A stretch of 64,000 nucleotides of DNA, taken from the NCBI GenBank assembly GCA_016271365.2, contig CM028129.1, forward strand, positions 1,009,807,501 through 1,009,871,500, written 5' to 3'. This DNA is from Neoceratodus forsteri (taxonomy: Eukaryota; Chordata; Ceratodontiformes; Ceratodontidae). A program made the position numbers and the translations under genes. Shown here in pieces: positions 55,911-64,000 of this stretch (the stretch's first letter is position 1; the number at the start of each line of letters is the position of its first letter). Below the pieces are notes generated by a model. It was given only the letters and a program-made list of their open reading frames with translations, had not been told where the DNA came from and ran no database searches.

Positions 55911-56450
55911 CCATTAACTAACTGTACAAGGCCCAGCTCATCACAGACAGATTTAAGGCAGTGTGATTTTGGGGTAAGCCAATCCATACTGAAATCTCTT
56001 AAATTATTGTTTCTGTGTGGCAGCAGTGGTTAGGGATTTCAGTATATTAAGGACATCTGCACCACCAGTCAGAGGTCTATTGCCACCTATAATAGTAATG
56101 CATTCCGTGGAAGGAAGGTGAAGCTTCAGCGAAGCAATCTCATATTCCTTAGGTTTAGATTTGCAGAAGATATCACTAACTCAATACTTGGTTTTAGAAT
56201 AGCCGACCACCCCCCCTCCCCACTCCTGGATTCCCTGTCTGCCCTGACTAGTTTGTAGCCCGGAAGAGAATTTGTTGGTCTGTATTAACCTTTTTAAGCC
56301 ACAACTCCGTAATTATGATAAGATCCGGGTTAATGTGCACAGCCCATGCTTGTAGTTGGTCAAATGTTTTAGTCAGGCTTAGTATATTGACCAACATCAT
56401 TTTAAGACCGGGGCAGCTGCAAATTCCTAAGGAGAGGTAAGTTGTAATGG

Positions 56451-56477
56451 AGGGCCAGTGTTCAACTCCACATTGCC
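56451..56477 (-). other. Degraded 2A-like motif (GNVELNTGP) in LINE-4
   Basis: MLLVLLLCL precedes GNVELNTGP. Pro of the NPGP core is Thr, otherwise the layout matches LINE-1. It precedes the endonuclease. Confidence 0.7.
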
Positions 56478-57179
56478 TAAGCAGAGAAGGAGCACTAGTA
56501 GCATTTTCTTTTGGGAACTCATCAAGAATGAAAAGGCTTTTTTCCTTTGAGACCACCCTCGATACATTGCCAGTGATGTATGTTTGGTGCAAGAGAAGGT
56601 AAGGCTGATTTGACAGTTTAATGTAATGTGGGAGCCTGCTCGGATAGTCATAGGAGAGGAGCATAAGAAGGGGAGGGGGAAAGAATGGGGGATATGGGTG
56701 AAGGGAGGGTGGGTGGACGAGAAGAGGGAGGTACAGTGTGAAGGAGCAACATAGGTTGGGAGATGGGATTCCAGGACTAGATTAGAGCCTGGCACTTCAT
56801 GGTATAGTGTTATATGGGGTACACTGTTTACTAGAATCAGGAAGATAATGATGCATGCCATAATTCAAAGGGTAGTGTCTAGAGGATAGCGTGGGTTGGA
56901 TGCCTCTGCTGAATGGGTGACAGGATCACAATCAAATGCCCTTGGGACTCGATAGGAAGTGAAATTAGTGATGGAGTTTATAACAAGACTTAGTCTAGTA
57001 ATAAGCTAAGGAAAAATAACAGGCTAGGAGCTACAGTGCTACTCTGAAGTACAGACTAATTGACACAGCTCCTCTTGTGGTGTTTGAAAAGTAACAGGCT
57101 GAAGTAAACCAATGATATGGCAGAGAACCAGGGAAGGTAGTGCAGGATTGTATTTAAAGGAGGCCTGGTAGGGGGTGGG

Positions 57180-57460
57180 GGAAGGAGAAAAATTTGAGCA
57201 GGAGTTAGGAGGCAGAAGTGGACAAGACGTAACAGAAATTGCTGTTTAAGTCCGAGGCAAAAGGTGCGCCAGTCGGGTGTGTAGAAGGATAGCAGGCGGA
57301 CCAATCAGTATCCGCCTGCAAGAGCGTCAGCACCAATTGGGTTCAGCCAACCAGGATGGCTCCAGGGAGATAGCAGTCATACCTGTGTTCTGGATCCGCA
57401 TTCTGGGATCCTAAATCTGGCGAGGGCTGCTGTGTGTGGTCGGCGGCCAGAGAGATGGCT
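57180..57460 (-). repeat. LINE-4 5' monomer, complete copy
   Basis: The sequence from GAAATTGCTGTTTAAGTCCG through CCAATCAGTATCCGCCTGCA to GGGCTGCTGTGTGTGG recurs about 850 bp away as a second copy split by DIRS-D (58040-58091 and 63665-63860). It provides an intact reference for the DIRS-D insertion site. Confidence 0.85.
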
Positions 57461-58091
57461 GGTGCTGACCGCTCTAGATGAGAGCGCCGCTCAGGCACGC
57501 AATCCATAAGGGGAAAAGGAGAGAGAAAAATAAATATCCAAGCAAACAAGGAGTTCTGGGGTGGGAAGCTGGCGCAGTCCGTCAGTGAGGGGTGGGGGTG
57601 ATTGGGATTAAGACAAAGGGAAGCGATTAGAGGCAGGGGTAGGGTGAGCCAAAGATAATGGGCAGAGTGAGGCAGAAAGGAAATGGCAGAGGGGGCAGGG
57701 CTTACACAGAAGTAGAGGAGAAGGCAAATAGTAAAGAAAATGTAACGCAGTTAAGTTAGCAAAGGTGTTGGTGAAGGATTTCCAAGGAAAGAGAGAGACA
57801 AAAAAAGGAGAAAAATAGATAAAAGTAACAGAAAACAGTTCAGAATGCAGCAGGCAGTGGGAGTCAAGGATTAGCAGAATCATACACTGCAATGGGCAGC
57901 CAGGCTACACTAATGTTCAGGCTTAGCAGTAGAAATAAGTCTAAACAAAGCATGTAACTAGTTTCAGCACAGTACTTTAACTTTAGCCACTTAAAACTTT
58001 ACACATGGAGACGAGCACAGTTAGGTACAGGCATTTTCAAAATTCAAGCAGGAGGCGAGAGGCGGACAAGACCTAGCAGAAATTGCTGTTT

Positions 58092-58258
58092 CAAACAACA
58101 TGAAGTCTTGCTATATTATGACAGTTGCAGTATGACCGCAGGTTAGAACTGCTCCGGAGGTGAAATAGTTAACTTTCCATGCAGGCATGGAACTTAGAGC
58201 GTGAGCTCAGTTGAAAACTCTTTCTGTTGTGCTTCAAAGGTAAACTGTCAGATTCTTT
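58092..58258 (+). repeat. DIRS-D left terminal inverted repeat
   Basis: Starts CAAACAACATGAAGTCTTGC. ATATTATGACAGTTGCAGTA, GGTGAAATAGTTAACTTTCC and GCTTCAAAGGTAAACTGTCA are all found inverted at 63474-63664 with few mismatches. The leader 58259-58640 has no other feature. Confidence 0.93.
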
Positions 58259-58640
58259 ACTCCGCCTCACTGAACAGTCGCTCCGGAGATTTCTCCTTCT
58301 GCTCGGTTCATTTTGTCGGTTTAAAAGTATTATTTTTCGGTTTTTAGCTGAAATTAAACCACAACCGGTCGGTTCAAGCTCTGTCTGTGGTAATGTAAGT
58401 AATAGATAGGTTTTACATTATTTTTTCCTTGTGGAACTTGTAATTTGTTATCGGTTCGGTTTGAACTGATCAGGTTGTATTAAATCTACTAGCCCTTTTT
58501 AGAGTGCGGTTCCGGTTCTTATCGGTTCTAAAAACAGATTTCATTACGTTTTTTCCACGCACCAGTGACACGGTTGGGAACTGATAAGGGTGTCTTGTTT
58601 GGTGGATTGCCACAAACGGGCAAGTTGGTTAGGCTGGCAT

Positions 58641-59960
58641 TATGTCTGAGAAACCCAAAAGAAAACCGACCCACTGGTTTCAACACTGTAGTGTTTGTGG
58701 GGAAGCTTGCTAAGGCTGACCACACACCACATGTGTCTATTGTCTGGGGTTTGACCACCTCAATTCAGACTGCCAGATTTGTCTCAATTTCTCTGCTGCC
58801 ACCATAGATAAGAGAGTTGGTAGGCTCAGGGAAAGGGAGGCCAAAAAGTCCGCTGACCCGGATGGCCAGCCCGGTTCGGTACCAACCGAATCGGAGGGAG
58901 TGCCCTCTGACCAGGGCGATACTGCAACTGCTACCGGTCCTGGAGGAGCCGTTCCATCAAAAGGGCTAGAAATGCTAGTTTAGAGCCAAAAGCTCTCTCC
59001 CAACTGCTGAGGAAATAGCTAAAGCAATTAAAATTGTCCAGTCTCTCTCTCGATTCCGACCAGACCGACACCTTCTGGTAAGCGTTCGGTTCGGGCCAGT
59101 TCCACCGGTTCAAGATTATGATTTTGAGGATTTTTATGAACCGGGGAGGGAAGAGGAATATGAGGAGAGTGAATATGGTTTGAAGATCTGGATGTGCCCA
59201 TTGATCGGACATCTCTCCAGATAGACCCCTAGGGTTTCTCCTCCAAGACTTTCTGAGTCCCTTCTCATTTCATGTTTTATAAAAAGTTGCAGAAACTCTC
59301 CAGCTCCCTGTTGAGGAAGCTGTTGATGACCAGGAGGAGCCAGACTATGTAGAAATGATGGATATTCCAGAGTCTAGGAGACTGTCTATTCCTTTGCATA
59401 AATCTTTTCGGAAACAGTAAAAGTTTTAAAAACTCCTCATACTATACCTCCTGTGGATAAAAGGATGGACAAGAGTTATACCTTATCAGGCTCTGACACT
59501 GATTTCCTCACTCAGCAATGCAGCCATGTGGGGGTAGTGCAGGCTGCAGCCTGTGACAAGGCTAATATTCCCCTAGCTTCACACCCCACTGAGAAGGACT
59601 CCAGGAAGATTGATGCTATGGCAAAGAAACAGTACATGGCAGCATCTTTGGGGCTCAGACAAGCAAATCATATGGCTTATGCTGCTATGTACCAGAAATC
59701 CAGATGGGATACTGTGCTGGCCCTAGCAAAACAAGTCCCTGACCAGCTTGCCAGGGAGCTGGAACAGGTGGCTATGGATGGTATTGAGGCATCCAAGGTG
59801 CAATTTCATGCTGCAGTGGACTCTAATGATGTTTCATCAAGAGTCATGGCTACATCTGTGGCACTTCGCAGGATGGCTTGGCTCAGATGTACTACCCTGT
59901 CTCAGGACACCCAGTCCAAGGCCATGGATTTTCCTGTGGTCCCCAAACAGAGAATTACAT
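58641..59960 (+). pseudogene. DIRS-D gag
   Basis: ATG at 58641 opens MSEKPKRKPTHWFQHCSVCG, then after a frameshift CVYCLGFDHLNSDCQICLNF, the same CxxC...CLGxDH pattern as the other DIRS gags. A long intact C-terminal segment (59453-59962) has LSGSDTDFLTQQ, MAAMKK-like helices and LARELEQVAMDGIEASK, with no stops for 169 codons. The middle (58980-59450) needs several frames. Gag probably packages the element RNA. Confidence 0.78.
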
Positions 59961-60269
59961 GAAGAAAATGGATGACTATAGGACCACCGATAGGAGTGCA
60001 CAGGCCAAGGAAAGGCAGGCCACTCCTCAAAAACAGTTTCCTAGGGGCAGGGGCAGGCCTTTTCATATGCCTTTACCAAGCCCAAGCTTCCTCCTCCTCT
60101 GCCTATGCTCAGAGGGTTCTTTAGAGGAGAGGCAGACGGGGTACAAGCAGGTCTGCTTCCACCCTCAGCCCAAAGCCCTGCCAAACAGGCACCCTGATGG
60201 GATTGCCAGGGCCGATTCTCCTCTACCTGTAGGGGCAGGCTGGCTTACTTTGTCCAGGACTGGAAGTCT

Positions 60270-61700
60270 TTAACATCAGACAAGTGGGTCCTGGAAGTAG
60301 TAAGCCAGGGACTGGTTCTCAGTTTCAAAAAATTTCCAAAGCTGAGAACCAGATCTTTTCCACTTGCAACTTCTTCAGAGGCTCTTGCCTTAGAGGCAGA
60401 GGTCTCTACCCTCCTGGCTCTCAGAGCTGTGGAAAGGGTTCCTCCCCTACACCAGGGCAAAGGTTTGTACTTCCTTACCCCAAAAAAGACAGGAGAATGG
60501 TGGCCCATCCTGGATCTCAGATATTTAAACAAGCACCTTTTAAAGCCAAAGTTCAAAATGGTGACTCTGGGAATTATCCTACCTCTCTAAGGCCAGGGAC
60601 TGGCTAACCTCCCTGGACCTCAAGGATGCCTACTTCCATATTCCCATCAGAAGCTCCCATCAAAGTACCTCAGGTTCGAGCTGCCCTCAGGCCACTTCCA
60701 GTTCAGAGCAATGCCCTTGAGCCTCACTTCTGCCCCAAGGGTATTTACAAATGTCTGGCAGTAGCAGTTGCCTACCTAAGAAGGCAAAGATTGCCATCTT
60801 TCCTTACCTGGACGATTGGCTCATAGTAGGCCAGTCCCCAGACCAGGTCAAATTACATCTCCAGCTAACGCAGCAACTGCTCACCTCTCTAGGTTTCCTT
60901 CTGAATCTCTCAGTCAGTTCTGGACACTGTCCAGCTTCTTACCTTCATAGGCGCAGAGCTGAACACACAGGAAGCCAGGGCTTTCCTTCCCCTAGACAGG
61001 GCAAAGACCCTGGTCTCCGTGCCTCCTCATTTACCCTGCAGGTCTCCAGCCAGCAAGGCATTTTCTGCAGCTCCTAGGGCACATGGCTGCTTCCACAGGG
61101 TTGTGCAGGGAGCAAGATTTCAGATGAGGACATCCAGTTCCATTTGAGAGCTTTTGGTCTCAAAGAAAGGATCCTCTTATCAAGTTGATCCCAGTAACTC
61201 GAACCCTGATCCAAGCCCTACAGTGGTGGCAGGATCAGACCAACCTGAGACAAGGGTTCCTTTTGTCACTCAGTCTCATTCTCTAATCCTTACTACAGAT
61301 GCGTCCCTCTTGGGCTGGGGAGCTCACATGGGTGACCTCACCACCCAGGGTCTGTCCCCCAGGAATCCCTGCTCCACATCAACCTGTTGGAGCTCAGAGC
61401 AGTTTTTCTAGCACTTCCAGTTTTTGAAATCTGTTCAGAACAAGAGTATTCTGGTCAGAACAGACAACACCACTACAATGTGATACATCAACAAGCAAGA
61501 GGGCACTTGGTCTACGGCCTTGTGCACTGAAGCAATGAGATTGTGGTCTCTGGCTTACTCCCTGAACACCTCCCTTACGGCAGTTCACCTCCCAGGCAAG
61601 GACAATGTCCTGGCAGATGCTCTCAGCAGGATTTCCCAGGGCCACCACGAATGGTCACTGGATCCCCTGGTCTTGGGAGTAGTATTTGCCAGATAGGGCA
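60270..61700 (+). pseudogene. DIRS-D reverse transcriptase / RNase H
   Basis: Blocks: LYFLTPKKTGEWWPILDLRY (about 60465), KYLRFELPSGHFQFRAMPLS (about 60660), FPYLDDWLIVGQSPDQVKL (60799-60855) with YLDD at 60805-60816 intact, LTTDASLLGWGAHMGDL (RNase H Asp, about 61290) and a YINKQEGTW-like block near 61485. Frameshifts occur around 60590, 60730 and 60890, and a stop near 61400. The C-terminal extension (ALSWEGKFLYAF, LIAPDWARQPWYPLLLSL) continues to about 62067 in a frame overlapping the YR ORF. Confidence 0.85.
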
Positions 61701-63045
61701 CCCATAGATAGATCTTTTGCAGCCCCAGACAATCACCAACTTCCTCTTTTTGCTGCAGGCCCCCAGTGTTGGGCTCTCTCCGCTGGATGCCTTAGCCCTC
61801 AGTTGGGAGGGGAAGTTTCTGTATGCCTTCCCTTCCTTTCCTCTCCTGTTCGAAGTGCTAGTCAAAATCAGATCCCAATCCTGCAAAGTCATTCTGATAG
61901 CTCCGGATTGGGCCAGACAGCCCTGGTATCCACTCCTGCTGTCCTTAGCAGCCCATCCTCCCCTGTGCCTTCCCAAGAATCACAATCTGTTAACCTGTGC
62001 CCAGGGAAGGGTCTGGTGTCTGAATCTCAAATCTCTCAATCTCAAGGCTTGGTTCTTGAAGAGTTAGAGTTTGCTGATTTACACCTTTCCCAAGGTGTAA
62101 TGGATATATTGAAGGCCTCAAGGAAGCCTTCCACCAGGGCTACTTACAATTCCAAATGGAAAAGGTTTTCCATATGGTGCTTGGAAAAGCATATTTCCCC
62201 AGTCTCTGCTGATCTACCCACAGTCCTGGATTATATGGTCCACCTGAATTCTTTGGGGCTGAGACCAGCTACCCTCAAAGTGCACTTGGCAGCTGTGTCT
62301 GCTTTTATTTCAGCAGGTAAATCCTCTTCTCTTTCAGCTCATCCCGTATTTTCCAAGTTTTTCAAGGGGTTGTTGCACACCAACCCTCCATTTAGAGATC
62401 CTGCCCCTGCCTGGGATCTTAATGTTTGCATTGCTCAGCTTATGCAACCCCCTTTCGAGCCCTTGTCTTCAGCTGAGCTCAAGTACTTGACTTGGAAAAC
62501 TGTGTTTCTGGTAGCCATCACCTCTGCCAGACGCATAAGTGAATTACAAGCGTTGTCAGTGGAGCAGGAGTTTATCTCTTTTCACAGAGATAAGGTGGTC
62601 CTCGGACTAGCAGAAAGTTCCTGCCTAAGGTGGTTTCAGATTTCCACCTTAATCAATCTATTTCTCTCCCAGTGTACTTCACTGACCACTCCTCCTCTGG
62701 GGAGAGGAGGCAGCCTAGATGTAAGAGAGCCCTTAGTTACTACATAGGCGTACCAAGGGTCATGGTTTGACTCCCTCCAACTGTTCCTTACCTATGGCGA
62801 AGTTGGAAAGGAAACCAGCCACTAAAAGATCCATTGCCAGGTGGATTGTCTCTTGTATCCAATTCTGCTATGAGAAGGGTAAAGTTCCTCCCTCAGGCCT
62901 GAGGGCTCACTCTACCAGAGGTACAGCTGCTTCTCTGGCTGCTGCCAGAGACATTCCTATTCTAGAAATATGTCAAGCAGCTACCTGGAAAACAGTTCAC
63001 ACTTTTACCAAGCATTACTCCTTGGACATCCAGGCTAGGGAGTGA
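61686..63045 (+). pseudogene. DIRS-D tyrosine recombinase, one frameshift region
   Basis: A 353-codon frame (61686-62747) contains ILKASRKPSTRATYNSKW (about 62112), a SAM-like N-terminal domain (LGLRPATLKVHLAAVSAF) and VAITSARRISELQAL (about 62510) with the catalytic Arg intact. The frame slips near 62600-62760. A 92-codon frame (62767-63045) then gives LRAHSTRGTAASLA (HxxR, about 62900) and HTFTKHYSLDIQ (catalytic Tyr, about 62998). All recognisable catalytic residues are present across the two frames. The 5' part overlaps the RT ORF in a different frame, as in other DIRS elements. Confidence 0.88.
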
Positions 63046-63130
63046 TGCGGTTCTAACTGTGCCGTGCTTCAGAGCCTATTTCCTAAGTAGGTTCTGTCTC
63101 TCCTCCATGGGGTACTACTGTGTAGTCTGC

Positions 63131-63231
63131 AGTTGTCATAATATAGCAAGACTTCATGTTGTTTGAAGAAAAATTACTCACCTTAGTAATGTTTCTTCTA
63201 ATGGAGTCTTGCTATATTATGACCTCCCTGC
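63131..63231. repeat. DIRS-D internal complementary region
   Basis: CAGTTGTCATAATATAGCAA to CTTCATGTTGTTTG is the exact reverse complement of the left end (58092-58130). It is followed without gap by AAGAAAAATTACTCACC and GTAATGTTTCTTCTAATGGA, the reverse complement of the right end (63600-63664). The junction GTTTG|AAGAA records how the ends join in the circle. Sequence between 63231 and 63474 is untranslated. Confidence 0.93.
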
Positions 63232-63473
63232 CTGCCCCTCTCAGAACCTCTGTTTTGGGATGTGGGTGGGCAGTACAAGACTGACACTTTTTAATGCCCA
63301 CCTTGTCGTTTTTACCTACCTTTTTGGGTGAATTGGTGTTGTGTTTTGCATTTTGGGCCTCCTGACTTGAGTCTTTGTTTTAGGCCAAAAAATGAGTGTT
63401 TATGTTAGTAGCCTGTTGGCTAGTGTAGGTTTACAGCTTCCACACAGAACCTTAGTGAGTTTTAGCTCATAAA

Positions 63474-63664
63474 GATCTGACAGTTTACCTTTGAAGCACA
63501 ACAGACAGAGTTTTCAACCGAGCTCGCGCTCTAAGTTCCATGCCTGCATGGAAAGTTAACTATTTCACCTCCGGAGCAGTTCTAACCTGTGGTCATACTG
63601 CAATTGTCATAATATAGCAAGACTCCATTAGAAGAAACATTACTAAGGTGAGTAATTTTTTCTT
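63474..63664 (-). repeat. DIRS-D right terminal inverted repeat
   Basis: Inverted copy of 58092-58258, extended by about 35 bases (GAAGAAACATTACTAAGGTG and AGTAATTTTTTCTT) that the left copy lacks but the internal complementary region contains. Confidence 0.93.
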
Positions 63665-63870
63665 AAGTCAATGCCAAAAGGCGCACCATTCGGTGTGTAG
63701 AAGGATAGCAGGCGGACCAATCAGTATCCACCTGCAAGAGCGCCTCACCAATTGGGTTCAGCTGACTGGGATGGCTCCAGGGAGAGATCAGTAGCCGTAC
63801 CTGCGTTCTGGATCCACGTTCCAGCATCCTAAATACAGTTAGGGCTGCTGTGTGGCGTCGGGCGACTTAA
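63665..63870 (-). mobile_element. LINE-4 5' end beyond DIRS-D
   Basis: GTGTGTAGAAGGATAGCAGG, CCAATTGGGTTCAGCTGACT and GGGCTGCTGTGTGGCGTCGG continue the monomer seen at 57240-57450. LINE-4 probably begins near 63870. The last 130 bases of the window show nothing recognisable. Confidence 0.8.
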
Positions 63871-64000
63871 TAAAGTATCAAGTAATAATTACCACACTGC
63901 ATACTTTTGGTTTCTTTATTATGAGGCAGTATAGGAATACAAAACTTAACATTCGCAAAATGTACTGTTTCTATTGGACAGACTTAAGTCTTACAAATAT

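Larger units (their letters stand above)
52125..58091 (-). mobile_element. LINE-4: 2A-type LINE, main part
   Basis: A minus-strand relative of LINE-3, sharing the 3' motif around GTTGAGCAAGCTCATT. The 3' end is near 52125. The RT includes SFNDHIEDLSRRLKAKLGF (about 53190), LLLNAKNTKAMIFSR (about 53365) and FADD at 53478-53489, and its N-terminal part is expanded into an 82-bp minisatellite (53938-54740). A pre-RT block with SPWFTSDLKAALTNRDKIW is near 55330, endonuclease remnants at 55500-56400, a degraded 2A motif at 56451-56477, and a 5' UTR from about 56900. DIRS-D splits it at 58091/63665. Confidence 0.82.
58092..63664 (+). mobile_element. DIRS-D: best-preserved DIRS element
   Basis: 5573 bp between GAAATTGCTGTTT on the left and AAGTC on the right. 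The monomer at 57235 has GAAATTGCTGTTTAAGTCCG uninterrupted, so the insertion is precise and without target duplication. It has near-identical terminal inverted repeats (58092-58258, 63474-63664), an internal complementary region (63131-63231), gag, RT/RNase H and YR. The similarity of its ends and its intact catalytic motifs make it the youngest DIRS here, though frameshifts still disable it. Confidence 0.93.

Noticed and set aside
1..64000. CRISPR arrays, bacterial operons, rRNA genes
   Set aside because: The window is eukaryotic with spliced exons; the tandem repeats have no spacer structure and no rRNA signature was seen.

Overview
This is vertebrate nuclear DNA, about nine tenths of it transposable elements in which insertions sit inside older insertions. 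The only host gene I can identify is OGG1 (8-oxoguanine DNA glycosylase), + strand. A 50-nt exon (40174-40223) and the terminal coding exon (43123-43257) splice cleanly to give a 61-residue C-terminus that aligns with vertebrate OGG1. No upstream exon was found, so bases 1-40173 are probably part of one very long OGG1 intron. DIRS-type tyrosine-recombinase retrotransposons, L1, L2 and CR1 LINEs, 2A-bearing LINEs and tRNA-derived SINEs together suggest a large-genome sarcopterygian (amphibian or lungfish). The species cannot be fixed from the sequence.

Bases 1-24553 are one DIRS element (DIRS-B) whose left end lies outside the window. It sits next to, and probably inside, an L1 copy (24554-25960). 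DIRS-B holds four insertions: a LINE fragment (1-1018), DIRS-A (1577-7169, itself holding an L2 at 4603-5966), DIRS-C (8201-19551), and a 2.07-kb element with a 9-bp target duplication (20916-22989). DIRS-C holds LINE-1 (9672-15345), which holds a SINE (12532-12960). That gives up to five levels of nesting. Boundaries come from host reading frames that resume exactly across each insertion.

Bases 25960-40173 hold L1 ORF1 debris, a 155-bp foldback MITE, a LINE with a 2A-like leader (LINE-3, 31020-35430), a CR1 (35640-37866) and a SINE (39428-39825). The last OGG1 intron contains a degenerate tandem repeat of about 118 bp. Downstream of OGG1 is a spliced but stop-riddled DDE-transposase-like pseudogene (47249-50650) followed by a ~142-bp repeat.

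Bases 52125-63870 are LINE-4, a relative of LINE-3. An 82-bp minisatellite has grown inside its reverse transcriptase, and its 5' region is split by DIRS-D (58092-63664), the best-preserved DIRS copy. DIRS-D has matching terminal inverted repeats and an internal complementary region that spells out the circle junction. All four DIRS copies encode gag, RT/RNase H and tyrosine recombinase (YR). All are broken by stops or frameshifts, though DIRS-D keeps its RT YLDD and its YR catalytic residues.
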